Under the pieces are notes generated by a model. The model saw only the letters and a program-made list of their open reading frames with translations, had not been told where the DNA came from and did not search any database. A DNA stretch of 64,000 nucleotides from an uncultured Desulfovibrio sp. (lineage in GTDB: Bacteria; Desulfobacterota; Desulfovibrionia; Desulfovibrionales; Desulfovibrionaceae), in NCBI GenBank assembly GCA_900546145.1, contig URBN01000001.1, forward strand, positions 62,001-126,000, in the 5' to 3' direction. Positions 34,991 to 44,269 of this stretch are shown piece after piece. Made by a program: the position numbers and the translations under genes. Each line of letters opens with the position of its first letter. Position 1 is the first letter of the stretch.

Positions 34991-36601
34991 TCAATTACCT
35001 GCATGGAGGCCGCCGTCCGGCGACGTGTCGGGCGAGGCATCGGGAGTTTTTTCCTTCACTCTGGGAAGCCAGATGCGGAAAATGGTTTCGCCGGGATGCT
35101 TGTCCGTGGCCTGACGGGAGTTCACCGAGATTTCTCCCTTCAGGGCTTCCACGATTTTGTGCACCGTGGCCAGGCCTATGCCGGTTCCCTTGGCTTTTGT
35201 TGTGAAATAGGGGTCGAAAATGTGGGCCAGGTTTTCCTGGGAGATGCCCGTGCCGTTATCCTTCACAAGAAGGCAGACCCGGTCGGATGTTGAAGAAATA
35301 GCCAGGGTCAGAAGGCCTCCGTCCGGCATGGCGTCGAGGGCGTTGAGGCAGAGGTTCAGGAGAGCCTGTCCCAAGCGATCGGGATCGGCGAGCGCTTCTG
35401 GAACTTTGTTCGGCAGACGGATGAGAATCTTCACGCCGCGGTTTTCCGCATCGCGGCTTATGAGGCTGGTCACGTGGTCCAGCATATCATCCATGCGCGT
35501 GGGCCGGATATTCACGTCCGTGGGGCGGGACAGTCCGATGAGCTCCGTGATCACGCGGTTTAGGCGATCCACTTCCTTCACCATGACGGTGGCAGCCTTG
35601 CGGTCGTCGCTCCCCTCGGGAAAACGCATGCCGAAATAGGTGGCGTATCCCTTGATAGAACTGAGAGGATTGCGGATTTCGTGAGCCACACCCGCGGCGA
35701 GATTGCCCACGGCGGCGAGCTTTTCCTTGCGGCGTACTTCCTCTTCGAGGACAAGCACGCGTTCCTCGGCGAGACGCTGGCGGGAACGGGACTGGCGGGC
35801 GCGCTCAGCATAATAAAGGGCCAGCAGACAGGCAAGACCGATGAGGAGTGTGACACCGGCAAGCATGGTTACGTAGGCTCTGTTCTGGGCCTTGGTGATC
35901 TCGAAGGGCGACACGTCCATCCCAAGAAAGATCATGGGTGTGGGCAGGGGCTTCGGCTCTATGAGCGGAATGTGATGGATACGCGGCGGCCTGGGCCCGG
36001 GCATGAAGTTGCGGTAGACCACGAAACTGTGCGTGCCCTCCATATTGAGGACGCTCCAGCGCACGGCCCCCTGGGGATCAAGCTGATGGATGGCGGCTTC
36101 GTCTGCCTCATGCCCGTCGATGTTCAGGATTTCGCCGATACGTTCGGGATTGGAGTGGGCCACGATGGTGCCATCCGGCATGACCACGGCGATGAACGTG
36201 ATATCGTGGCCGCGGGTCATTTCCTCAAGCAGGATCTGCAACCTGACGCCGGGCTGTGAGCGCATGCCGCTCCGCAGGATGTTTTCGAAGGCCATGATGA
36301 GCGAGGCGCCCTTTTCCGCAAGCAGGCGGGTAAGCGTCGCCTCGTTGCGTTCCACGGAAATGAAGGCGGGCAGGCTGACCATGAGGACCAGTGTGAGGCC
36401 TGCGAGGGCGAGCAGAAAACCGATGGGAGTATGGGCGATGTTTTCCGGTGAGAAGAGCTGCCCGAAAAAGCCGAGGCGTTTGACGCGGGCGATTTTTTTT
36501 GTCCCAGCAGCTCCGGCTTTCGTGACGGTTCCGCTGACCACGGGGCTGCCCGCCGTTTCCTGCTGAACCGCTTCTGCGTTTTTCCTGTTCTCGTCTTCCA
36601 T
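34991..36601 (-). CDS. Sensor histidine kinase (ZraS-like)
   Basis: A 536-residue membrane kinase with two transmembrane segments (about 60-80 and 243-263) enclosing a periplasmic sensor with ITFIAVVMPDGTIVAHSNPERIGEI, and a Pro/His-rich stretch (PRPPRIHHIPLIEPKP) that might bind metal. A coiled coil leads to the H-box VAHEIRNPLSSIKGY, then N, G1 (VKDNGTGIS), F (IFDPYFTTKAKGTGIGLA) and G2 boxes. It pairs with the response regulator directly downstream. The likely signal is envelope stress or metal, by analogy with ZraS; this is inference. GGAG lies before the ATG. Confidence 0.94.
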   Translation of the reverse strand: MEDENRKNAEAVQQETAGSPVVSGTVTKAGAAGTKKIARVKRLGFFGQLFSPENIAHTPIGFLLALAGLTLVLMVSLPAFISVERNEATLTRLLAEKGASLIMAFENILRSGMRSQPGVRLQILLEEMTRGHDITFIAVVMPDGTIVAHSNPERIGEILNIDGHEADEAAIHQLDPQGAVRWSVLNMEGTHSFVVYRNFMPGPRPPRIHHIPLIEPKPLPTPMIFLGMDVSPFEITKAQNRAYVTMLAGVTLLIGLACLLALYYAERARQSRSRQRLAEERVLVLEEEVRRKEKLAAVGNLAAGVAHEIRNPLSSIKGYATYFGMRFPEGSDDRKAATVMVKEVDRLNRVITELIGLSRPTDVNIRPTRMDDMLDHVTSLISRDAENRGVKILIRLPNKVPEALADPDRLGQALLNLCLNALDAMPDGGLLTLAISSTSDRVCLLVKDNGTGISQENLAHIFDPYFTTKAKGTGIGLATVHKIVEALKGEISVNSRQATDKHPGETIFRIWLPRVKEKTPDASPDTSPDGGLHAGN

Positions 36602-36625
36602 CTGCTCTCCAGTCCTTCCGCTCTG

Positions 36626-37690
36626 TTATCCCCGTACTTCCCCGGGAGGGCAGGACGCCAGCGCGAGCCGGATGACGTCCCCGTCCGTCCATGTGCAGGC
36701 GCGGCCAGTGAGGCCCAGATCCCTGAGGGCGGTAGCCGCGTTCCCATTCTGTCCAAAGAGATAGCCCTGTGTAAAGCGGGGCAGGGACGCCTGTGCGATG
36801 CGCATGTCCTGTGGCACGGCTCTGCGCAGTGTCCTGAGAATGAGAGCGGACATGACCCGTGTTCCGAGAGCCGGATCAAAGGGGCCGGCTGCCAGGTTTT
36901 CCACAAGAGAGGGCTCATAGGCCACGCCCATACGGATGACGGGGCGGCCGGCTCTGGCCGCACGCTCCGTCCCCTCCGCCAGGGCGTCAACCGTGATGTC
37001 CATGCTCCAGGGAGTGTAGCGCCCGCTGGTATAAAGCGCTTCGAGCGCCGTGCCCCGGATGACAAGGCATGGGTAGAAGCGGAAGAACATAGCGCCGAGG
37101 GAAACTGCCCTGTCCACGTCCTCAAGAAAAATATCCCGGGTGGAACCGGGAAGGCCTGGCAGAAGCTGGCATCCGAGCCCGAGTCCAGCTTCCCTCACGA
37201 GACGCATGCCCCTTACGGGTACGTCAGGGCCGTATCCGCGGCCGGCGCGGCGCAGCACTTCCGGATCGAAACTCTGGATACCGAGTTCGACCGTGCGGCA
37301 TCCGTAGCCGCGCATACGGGCGAGGAGCGGGACGGAAAGACAGTCTGGCCGGGTTGAGCATCTCCAGCCTGTGATGAGTCCTTTCCCGAGCCAGTCCCGG
37401 GCCCTCGCGAGGCAGAGTTCCAGGTCTTCCGGCGGCTGCCCCGTGAAAGTTCCTCCGAAGAAAGCCAGTCCGCAGGGCGGCAGTCCGCGCTGTTTCCTGA
37501 GTGCCAGCATGCCGTCACAGGCATCGAGCACGGCGGCAGGGGGCGTGTGAGCGCCCTGTCCGGTCTGGATGTTCTGGGCGCAGTAGATGCAGCGCGTCCG
37601 GCAGCCGGCGAAGGGAAGAAAAACCGGCACGATGGGGGCGTGCTGGGGCTTGCGGTAGGGCCAGGGGATGGAAACGGAGTGTATCGACAT
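36626..37690 (-). CDS. Radical SAM protein, Elp3-like
   Basis: A 354-residue protein with the cluster motif CRTRCIYC (CX3CX2C) near residue 30. FFGGTFTG is followed by the Elp3-like VELGIQSFDPEVLRRAGRGYG and GLGCQLLPGLPGSTRDIFLEDV. It belongs to the COG1243 (Elp3-like/HemN-like) radical SAM group without the acetyltransferase domain. The substrate is unknown. ATG 37690 (MSIHSVSIPWPYRKP) was chosen because the upstream extension has no family character. It ends 24 bp before the histidine kinase gene and may be co-transcribed with it. Confidence 0.83.
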   Translation of the reverse strand: MSIHSVSIPWPYRKPQHAPIVPVFLPFAGCRTRCIYCAQNIQTGQGAHTPPAAVLDACDGMLALRKQRGLPPCGLAFFGGTFTGQPPEDLELCLARARDWLGKGLITGWRCSTRPDCLSVPLLARMRGYGCRTVELGIQSFDPEVLRRAGRGYGPDVPVRGMRLVREAGLGLGCQLLPGLPGSTRDIFLEDVDRAVSLGAMFFRFYPCLVIRGTALEALYTSGRYTPWSMDITVDALAEGTERAARAGRPVIRMGVAYEPSLVENLAAGPFDPALGTRVMSALILRTLRRAVPQDMRIAQASLPRFTQGYLFGQNGNAATALRDLGLTGRACTWTDGDVIRLALASCPPGEVRG

Positions 37691-37900
37691 TGGGATCTCG
37701 GGCTGGTATAGTCGGGAAATTTGACAGGGTTTTCCTGAGCGGACGCATGCCCAGTCCCGCCAGCCGCCAGCATTGTGCGCCAAAATACGGTGCTTGTCAC
37801 GGGAGCGCCGGCAGCCCGGGGACGGGCGCCTCACGCGTCAGGGCCTTCTGATCTGCCGCCCGGTACGCTGCGGGCAGGCCTGTGAATCGAGAGGAGCGGT

Positions 37901-39361
37901 ATGCCGGTTTCACTGTACGTCTTCCTATGTGTTTTTCTCCCCTGTTTCTTCTTTGTGTGGAAGTTCATCGCTTCCCTGCAGAGGGAAGCGCTCAGTTACG
38001 TGCTGCTGGCTTTTTCCCTGATCCTCTGCGCTCTCTGGAATATATGGGGAACTGTTCTGCTGGCAGCGCTCATGGCTGTGAACTACGGCCTGGGACTGGC
38101 TCTTTCCGCGCCCGGAGGGGGAGACACCTCGTGGCGGCGCAGAGGCCTGCTGGCTGCCGGCATCCTTCTGAACTGCCTGCCTCTCGCCGTGTTCCGCTAT
38201 GTGCCGGGCTTTGCCGGTGAGACGGAGAGCTTTACCCTGGTGTCTCCCCTTTTCCCTGGCCTTGCGTTCTGGATGCTGATGCAGATCGGCTGGCTCTGGA
38301 GCATTTACCGCCGTCAGATTGAGACAGAAGGCTTCCTGCGCCACGCCGTCTTTTCCACGGCCTTTCCCTATCTTTTCGCAGGTCCTATCGTGCGTTACGA
38401 GCAGGTTGGCAGGCAGTTCGACGGGCTCGGCATGCCTTCCTGCCAGGATGTCGCCAGAGCGGTCTGCCTGATCGTGCTGGGACTTGCCAAGAAGGTGCTT
38501 CTGGCGGATACGCTCGGCGTTTACGCCTCCCGGATTTTTGACGCGGTCCAGAACGGCCTGCCCCTTTCCACGGCCGAGGCCTGGGCCGGATCGTTATGCT
38601 TCACTTTTCAGGTCTACTTTGATTTTTCCGGATATACGGACATGGCGATCGGAGCAGCTCTTCTCATAGGCCTGCGGCTGCCTGAAAACTTCCGTTCCCC
38701 ATACAGGGCCACCGGCTTTATCGAATTCTGGAGGCGCTGGCATATCACGCTGTCCAACTGGCTGCGCGACTTCCCCTATATGGCTGTCGGCGGTGCCTGG
38801 TGCGGCAGAACCCGGCAGATTCTGAGTTTTGCCCTCGCCATAGTCCTGGCCGGACTCTGGCATGGCGCAGGCGTGACCTTCCTTGTCTGGGCGGGGCTGA
38901 ACGGCGTCTTCCTGCTTCTGAATTTCGCCTTCCGTTTCTTCATCAAGGGGCGCACGGCCGAAGCCCTGGCCTGCTCCCTGCCGGTCCGCGTGGTGTTCAC
39001 GGCCCTGACCTTCGTGGTTGTGAGCCTGTGCTGGGTGGTGTTCCGCTCTGAAAGCGTGGGCGCCGCCCTTACCATGTACAGAACGCTGCTGGGTTTCCCC
39101 GTTGTTCCGGGAGGCGTCGAAGCCCCGGCCGGGCTCTTCGCCAACGGCTATTTTGTTTCCTGCATGTCTTTTGTGCCTCTTGCCGCTGCCGCCATCGTTG
39201 TCTTCGCGCTTCCCACATCCCGCGAGTTCACGGCCGGCAGACAGGACGGTTCCAGACCGTGGCTTTCCTGGGCTCCGACGCCGCTCTGGGCTGCGCTCCT
39301 GGCCGCGCTCGGATTCTGCTGCCTCGTCTGGTCCTGGACTCCCGCGCCCTTTATCTTCTAG
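37901..39361 (+). CDS. MBOAT family O-acyltransferase (AlgI/DltB-like)
   Basis: A 486-residue protein with about ten hydrophobic segments. The MBOAT signature is GFIEFWRRWHITLSNWLRDF (His near 287), with the second invariant His in GLWHGAG. The family moves acyl groups, often acetyl, across the membrane onto an exported polymer. The SGNH-like protein directly downstream is the usual partner, as in AlgI/AlgJ or DltB/DltD pairs. No polysaccharide synthase or D-alanine ligase gene is near, so the acceptor is unknown. GAGAGGAGCGG precedes the ATG. Confidence 0.92.
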   Translation: MPVSLYVFLCVFLPCFFFVWKFIASLQREALSYVLLAFSLILCALWNIWGTVLLAALMAVNYGLGLALSAPGGGDTSWRRRGLLAAGILLNCLPLAVFRYVPGFAGETESFTLVSPLFPGLAFWMLMQIGWLWSIYRRQIETEGFLRHAVFSTAFPYLFAGPIVRYEQVGRQFDGLGMPSCQDVARAVCLIVLGLAKKVLLADTLGVYASRIFDAVQNGLPLSTAEAWAGSLCFTFQVYFDFSGYTDMAIGAALLIGLRLPENFRSPYRATGFIEFWRRWHITLSNWLRDFPYMAVGGAWCGRTRQILSFALAIVLAGLWHGAGVTFLVWAGLNGVFLLLNFAFRFFIKGRTAEALACSLPVRVVFTALTFVVVSLCWVVFRSESVGAALTMYRTLLGFPVVPGGVEAPAGLFANGYFVSCMSFVPLAAAAIVVFALPTSREFTAGRQDGSRPWLSWAPTPLWAALLAALGFCCLVWSWTPAPFIF

Positions 39362-39401
39362 GCACTGTCTTTTCGGTTCCGAAACGTTCAAGGAGTTTGT
39401 G

Positions 39402-40619
39402 ATGTCTGAAAAGCTGGGCGCCGGAGATCGGTTGTATCAGGCCTTTATCAGGCGTTTCGTCATTGTCCTCTGCTCGCTCTGCCTCGTGGCGGCCATTCTG
39501 GCTATACCTTTTTCCTTTGCCTGGCTGTATCAGTCCGGTGATCTTGCCATAGATCGGGCCATCGGGGCGCAGGAGGGGGACGGTTTTGCTCTGTATGGCC
39601 CAGGCTGGGGCATAGAAGATCGGGAAGCGCAGCCTTACAAACTGAAGCTGTATGCCGCGCGGAAGCCTGATGTTCTGGTCCTGGGGTCATCCAGCGCCCT
39701 CAGCCTCAGGAGCAGTGTGTTCTCCGGAAGCATGGTCAATATGGCCGGGACAGCTTCATCGCTTTCCACGCTCAGGGCGTCTCTTGATGCCGCGCTCAGG
39801 ATTCACAAGCCCCAGGCCATTATTCTGGCTGTGGATTTCTGGTGGTTCTCCCCGGCCTGGGAAAAGGATCCCTTTGAGGAGAGGAATCTGCCGCTGAGGG
39901 AGCTTCAATACAGCCCGGATACACTGAAGTCACCGTGGACATGGCTCATGCACAGACGTATTTCCCTGGGACAGTTTTTCGCGCCCCTGTACGGGGGATT
40001 CCGTGAAGACCGTTTCGGCGCCAGAGCCCAGTGGAACAGCGAAGGCTTCGGGCCTGACGGGTCCTGGTACCCCCTAGCCCGCCTGACAGGGGACGAGCAG
40101 GGGGATGAAGCCTTTGCTGACAGTCTTTCCCGCCAGAAATACCGTCTGCGAGAGTTCGCTCCTTCCGAGGGGCTCAATTCTGATGCCGTGGATGCGTTCG
40201 CCGATATCTTTTTCCGGATAAAGGGGCGCGGCGTTCGTCCCATTGCCTATATTACGCCTGTGGCTGCTCCCGTGTACGATGCCATGCTGGGCGATGACGC
40301 CTCCTACCGGCACCTCTTCGATCTGAAAAACGCCCTCATGGCCAGGGGCATCGAGGTTTTGGACGCCAGCGATCCGCGGACTCTTGGTATCACCGACTGC
40401 GAGTTCCTGGACGGCCTGCGTGTGGGAGAGGTGGGCTGTGACCGTATCCTGCACGAGCTCACGAACCGCTGGCCGGAGCTGCTCTCCTACGTGAACATGG
40501 AGAAGCTCAACCGTGTGCTCAACGAGTGGCCGGGGCATGCCTGGGTCCGCGATGAGAGGGTGAGCGATGCTTTTGAGACGGATTTTCTTAAGATGGGCTG
40601 CCTCAAGAAGACGCCATAA
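39402..40619 (+). CDS. Membrane-anchored SGNH/DltD-like protein, partner of the MBOAT acyltransferase
   Basis: A 405-residue protein with one N-terminal transmembrane helix (FVIVLCSLCLVAAILAIPFSFAWL) and a periplasmic domain. The domain has VLVLGSSSALSLRSS (block I, Gly95-Ser97), VDFWWFS and a C-terminal block with DGLRVGEVGCDRIL. In SGNH esterases the last block normally reads D-x-x-H; here the His position appears to be Arg, so catalysis may be altered or the His lies elsewhere. Probable role is completing or guiding acyl transfer to an envelope glycan. AGGAG lies 6 bases before ATG 39402, and the gene is 40 bp after the MBOAT gene. A long palindromic terminator follows. Confidence 0.78.
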   Translation: MSEKLGAGDRLYQAFIRRFVIVLCSLCLVAAILAIPFSFAWLYQSGDLAIDRAIGAQEGDGFALYGPGWGIEDREAQPYKLKLYAARKPDVLVLGSSSALSLRSSVFSGSMVNMAGTASSLSTLRASLDAALRIHKPQAIILAVDFWWFSPAWEKDPFEERNLPLRELQYSPDTLKSPWTWLMHRRISLGQFFAPLYGGFREDRFGARAQWNSEGFGPDGSWYPLARLTGDEQGDEAFADSLSRQKYRLREFAPSEGLNSDAVDAFADIFFRIKGRGVRPIAYITPVAAPVYDAMLGDDASYRHLFDLKNALMARGIEVLDASDPRTLGITDCEFLDGLRVGEVGCDRILHELTNRWPELLSYVNMEKLNRVLNEWPGHAWVRDERVSDAFETDFLKMGCLKKTP

Positions 40620-40643
40620 GCCTGAGGCTGGGAGATGACATGG

Positions 40644-40680
40644 AAAGGGCGCCGCCGGCCAGCAGCCGGCGGCGCCCTTT
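40644..40680. terminator. Long perfect-stem terminator between convergent genes
   Basis: Sixteen-base arms (40644-40659 and 40665-40680) are exact complements around a 5-nt loop. They begin with AAA and end with TTT, so the hairpin can serve both the SGNH gene (+) and the cupin gene (-). The T-run is short. Confidence 0.8.
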
Positions 40681-40717
40681 CAGATCGGTTAAACCGTATT
40701 CCCTGCCGTGGCAGGGG

Positions 40718-41065
40718 CTATTTGGAGAAGAGAATCAGGGCGATGAACTCGAGGTTTTCCGTGCCGTTATTGAGGAGACTGTGCTCTTCGCCATCCATGC
40801 AGAAGGTGGTGTCGCCGGCGGAAACGGTGGTTTCGGTGCCGTTATCGTTGTAAAGGCCCTGTCCTTTGATGATGTAGTAGATTTCGAAGTCGCCGGAGTG
40901 GCGGTGCATGCCGAGGCCTTCGCCGGGCCTGAGCACGCAGTGATTGAAGAGACGGCCTTTATCGTTGAACTCGCCGGGATTGAGGATCTGGAAGGCCTCC
41001 AGTTCACCGGGAGCGCCGAACATCTTCTTGGAAGTGTGGACTCTTTCGGAAGCTCTGCGAATCAT
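40718..41065 (-). CDS. Small cupin-domain protein
   Basis: A 115-residue single-domain cupin. Motif 1 is GEGLGMHRHSGDFEIYYIIKGQG (two His and a Glu for metal) and motif 2 is CMDGEEHSLLNNGTENLEFIAL. Such proteins are sugar isomerases, dioxygenases or binding proteins; no specific function can be assigned. AGGAG precedes the ATG. It lies 11 bp after the MscS-family gene on the same strand, so the two are probably co-transcribed. Confidence 0.87.
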   Translation of the reverse strand: MIRRASERVHTSKKMFGAPGELEAFQILNPGEFNDKGRLFNHCVLRPGEGLGMHRHSGDFEIYYIIKGQGLYNDNGTETTVSAGDTTFCMDGEEHSLLNNGTENLEFIALILFSK

Positions 41066-41076
41066 AAGTGATACTC

Positions 41077-44034
41077 CTACTTGGCTGCAGGACGCGGCTG
41101 TGGGGTGCCCGGCGCCGGCAGGCTGCTTGTTCTGCGCCTGATCCTGCGTGAGAGAGCCAGGGGGGATCTGCGGCTCTGGGAATCAGGATTGGCGGCATGG
41201 TACTGGACGGATTTTGGCGGCATGTCCTTCACGTGGACATCAAGCTGCGGGAAGGCGATTTCGATATGTTCCTTTGCAAAGGCCTCATTGATGGCGAGGC
41301 GCAGATTCGAGGCCGCGCTCTGGATGAGGGAGAAATCCTTCAGCCAGTAGTACAGGGTGAAATCCAGCGTGTTGTTGCCGAAATCGGTGAAGACGACGCT
41401 CGGTTCGGGGAAGGCGAGAATTCCGTCATTCTTCTGTGCGCAGTCCTTGAGAAGCTTGATGACCTTGTTTGTATCAGATCCGTAGGCGACGCCGATTTTC
41501 AGGGCCATTCTGCGGGTTCTGTTGTTGCTGGTCCAGTTCGTCAGGTGTCCGGACATGAATTCGGAGTTGGGGACATAGATGGTGGCGGAATCGTAGGTCT
41601 CGACCACCGTGGCGCGCATGGTGATTTTCTTGATTTTCCCGAGCACGCCGCCGACCTCGACCACGTCGCCCACCTGCAGGGCGCGGCTGAAGATGAGGAT
41701 AAGGCCCGAAATGAGGTTGTTGACAATGGTCTGCATACCGAAGCCGATACCAACGGAAAGACCACCGGCGATAACGGCGAGGCTGCTCAAGTTCATACCG
41801 AGCGAGCGCAGGACGAAGAGACCGAAGACAATCCAGACGAGGTAGGTAAAGGCCGTCTGCAGGGGCGTGACGAGGGAGGAGTCCACGTGCATGCCGTTCT
41901 GGGGCATTTTTTCAATAAAGGCGGCTCCCATGCTCGAGGCTGTACGCGCCAGGAAGAAGGCCGTGATAATAAGCAGCACCTGGGCCAGGTTAAGCTGGGC
42001 ACTGCCGATATTGACGCCCTTGAAGATATAGAATTGCAGGATATAGAGGCCGCCGGGCAGTGTGCCAAGCCACAGGGAGACGACCATGAGGGCGAGGACG
42101 AGCACGCAGGGTGCGGCCAGGGCAATGGCCATGCTTGCCAGAAGCGCCTGTGCTCCTTCCTTGGGCAGGCGTTCGTTCATGGTGGAGATAAACCACATGC
42201 TGCCCATGGCGAGTTCCGTGGCGATGGAGAGAGACGTGTAGAGCAGATAGATAACCATGCTGTACACGTGGAGGCCCATCAGGCAGATGAACAGGCTTAT
42301 CCACAGAATGACGGGTTCAAGCTCCAGAATAAAGTTTTCAAGCTGCATGCTGCCGATTTCGGGTTTTCTCCGATAATGACGCACCACGAGGTTGACCACG
42401 CAGCAGATCATCCAGCCGATGAGGGCCACAAGCCTGGGAATGGGCACATAGAGAAGAATGTAGGCACACATGGTCAGCGGAACGAGGTGCCAGAGAGGCG
42501 AGCTCTGCTGCGTGACTTCCGTATATTTCATGCGCCTCAGATCCCAGGCCAGGAATATCTGCCCCATGATGAGGCTCAGATTGCCGAGGGCCAGGAGGAG
42601 ACTGTACGTGCTCAGGTCAGGAGAAATGGAGCTCGACAGGAGGGACAGCCCGATGACGTTCCAGGGCATGCTCCAGCGCAGAATGTGTCCCTTTACGTCA
42701 GGACTGCAGTTCAGGAATTTGGCGCACAGAATGGTGCCGATGACGCTCAGGAGCACCATGCTGATGATGAGACGGAAGATGGCGGTCTGCCACTGCCCAG
42801 TTGTGGCCGGGAGCTCGATGGGGCGGCGCAGCTTCAGGCCGATAGGCGTGTAGCCAAGACGGCGGGGGAGTCTGGCCCACTCGTTGGCGGAGAGCCAGGC
42901 GACCGGTCCGAGCGTGTAATAGCGCTTCCAGAGCATGGGCAGCTTGTCGTTAATATCCTGCTGGGTCTTCTTGATATGCGCGATGAAGGCGCGGGTAGGC
43001 GCCAGAGCGCTGGCATAGCGGGTAATGATGGCGGCAAGCATGAAGCGGGCCCTGTTGAGCTCGCCCATGTATTCATGGATTTCGGCGTTGCTGGTGGCGC
43101 CGAGTTTCGGCATGGCCTCGGTGATCCTGTTCATCCTGTCGAGCATTTTGACAGCCTGCATTGAACCACTGCTGGCCGTCGCGGCGATGCTCTGCACCAC
43201 GTCGCCCTGAATGGAAAGCTGGCGGCTGATGGCCTCGAGGGGGCTCGGAAAGTCCTTCAGGTTGTTGGCCATGACGAAAAGCCGGTTGATGTCCTTTTCA
43301 ACTGGCTGGATCTGGGAGAGGGCTCCTGTCTCGGAGAGAAAGGCCGTGCTGATGTCCTTGGCTTCCTTTGTGGTCTGCTTGATCATGACGCGCTGACCCT
43401 GCCACATGTCTTTCCAGGGATCGTTCTTGGCCATTTCCTCGGCTTCTTTGCGCTTCTGCTCGGCTTCCTTGGCCTGCTGCTCCTTCTGAGCCTGCTGTTC
43501 GGCTTCCCTGCGTTTCAGTTCAGCGTCGGCCCTGGCCTTTTCATCCTCAGCCTGCTGTTTTTTCTGCAGCTCTTCCGCATTTTTTGCGTCGCCATCGGCA
43601 GCGCTGGCATCGCTTCCCTGGGCTTTGTCCTGATCCTGGGGCTGCGCCTGATCAGCGCCCTTTCCCCCGGTTTTGTCACCGTCACTCCCGCTGGCTTTGT
43701 CATCGGACTTGGCTTTGTCATCGGACTTGGCTTTGTCGCCGGACTTGGCCTTGTCGCCGGACTTGGCCTTGTCGCCGGACTTGGCCTTGTCATCGGACTT
43801 GGCTTTGTCGCCGGACTTGGCCTTGTCACCGGACTTGGCTTTGTCCTGCTTTGCCTGCTGGCCGGCATCGTCTCCGGATTTGTCCTGATCCCTGCCCTGC
43901 CCGGCCTGAGTTCCGCCGTCAGGAGCGGCGAAGACCGTGGTGCCGGAACCGCCGAAGGGAGAGAGGGTCAGTCCAGCAGAAATGAAGCAGATGGTGAACA
44001 GGAGGAGAAGGATTTTTGTGTGCGAACGTTTCAT
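41077..44034 (-). CDS. Large MscS-family mechanosensitive channel with a repetitive Lys/Asp/Ser linker
   Basis: A 985-residue protein. A signal peptide (KILLLLFTICFISAGLTLSPFGG) is followed by a very polar region of about 130 residues with eight DKAKS(G/D) repeats and a Glu/Lys/Gln coiled coil. A periplasmic helical domain comes next, then roughly eleven membrane segments. The MscS pore is AVIAGGLSVGIGFGMQTIVNNLISGLILIFSRALQVGDVVEV near 760-800, with the beta domain behind it (YVPNSEFMSGHLTNWTSNN). It should open on hypo-osmotic shock. The highly charged N-terminal linker is not part of known MscK/MscM proteins and may interact with peptidoglycan or anionic polymers. Confidence 0.92.
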   Translation of the reverse strand: MKRSHTKILLLLFTICFISAGLTLSPFGGSGTTVFAAPDGGTQAGQGRDQDKSGDDAGQQAKQDKAKSGDKAKSGDKAKSDDKAKSGDKAKSGDKAKSGDKAKSDDKAKSDDKASGSDGDKTGGKGADQAQPQDQDKAQGSDASAADGDAKNAEELQKKQQAEDEKARADAELKRREAEQQAQKEQQAKEAEQKRKEAEEMAKNDPWKDMWQGQRVMIKQTTKEAKDISTAFLSETGALSQIQPVEKDINRLFVMANNLKDFPSPLEAISRQLSIQGDVVQSIAATASSGSMQAVKMLDRMNRITEAMPKLGATSNAEIHEYMGELNRARFMLAAIITRYASALAPTRAFIAHIKKTQQDINDKLPMLWKRYYTLGPVAWLSANEWARLPRRLGYTPIGLKLRRPIELPATTGQWQTAIFRLIISMVLLSVIGTILCAKFLNCSPDVKGHILRWSMPWNVIGLSLLSSSISPDLSTYSLLLALGNLSLIMGQIFLAWDLRRMKYTEVTQQSSPLWHLVPLTMCAYILLYVPIPRLVALIGWMICCVVNLVVRHYRRKPEIGSMQLENFILELEPVILWISLFICLMGLHVYSMVIYLLYTSLSIATELAMGSMWFISTMNERLPKEGAQALLASMAIALAAPCVLVLALMVVSLWLGTLPGGLYILQFYIFKGVNIGSAQLNLAQVLLIITAFFLARTASSMGAAFIEKMPQNGMHVDSSLVTPLQTAFTYLVWIVFGLFVLRSLGMNLSSLAVIAGGLSVGIGFGMQTIVNNLISGLILIFSRALQVGDVVEVGGVLGKIKKITMRATVVETYDSATIYVPNSEFMSGHLTNWTSNNRTRRMALKIGVAYGSDTNKVIKLLKDCAQKNDGILAFPEPSVVFTDFGNNTLDFTLYYWLKDFSLIQSAASNLRLAINEAFAKEHIEIAFPQLDVHVKDMPPKSVQYHAANPDSQSRRSPLALSRRIRRRTSSLPAPGTPQPRPAAK
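43702..43845 (-). repeat. 18-bp tandem repeat, eight copies, inside the MscS-family gene
   Basis: Eight consecutive 18-bp units encode residues 64-111 as DKAKSG or DKAKSD. Units differ mainly at synonymous sites and at the last codon (GGC versus GAT/GAC type). The period is a multiple of three, so copy-number change would lengthen or shorten the linker without a frameshift. Confidence 0.95.
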
Positions 44035-44269
44035 TAGTATAGCCAGAAGTAATCCCGGAGAGCGGGGAGTTTGCGGTATTTATGGGTTTCTGCCCGGTAA
44101 GCCGGAGGCTCTCAGGGCAGAAATTCCTTACCCGAAAGAGGGTAGTTTGAAAAGAGCGGGACATGCCGGAAAGGCTCTCGTTTTTTTCGCATGAAATGGG
44201 TATCCTCCCACGGGAAATGCCGGTAAGAGCAGGAGCGCTGTCCGGCTCAATTGCGAAGTGAGGTCCGCT

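Noticed and set aside
41197..43164. A 655-codon open frame on the plus strand opposite the MscS-family gene
   Set aside because: The His/Glu/Asp-rich translation is the usual antisense shadow of a membrane-protein gene.
43702..43845. Tandem repeats as a CRISPR array
   Set aside because: Units are 18 bp, contiguous without spacers, and encode a regular peptide repeat in frame with the channel gene.
44035..44269. TPP riboswitch before thiE
   Set aside because: I looked for the CTGAGA and downstream conserved segments of the thi-box and did not find them in the right order.
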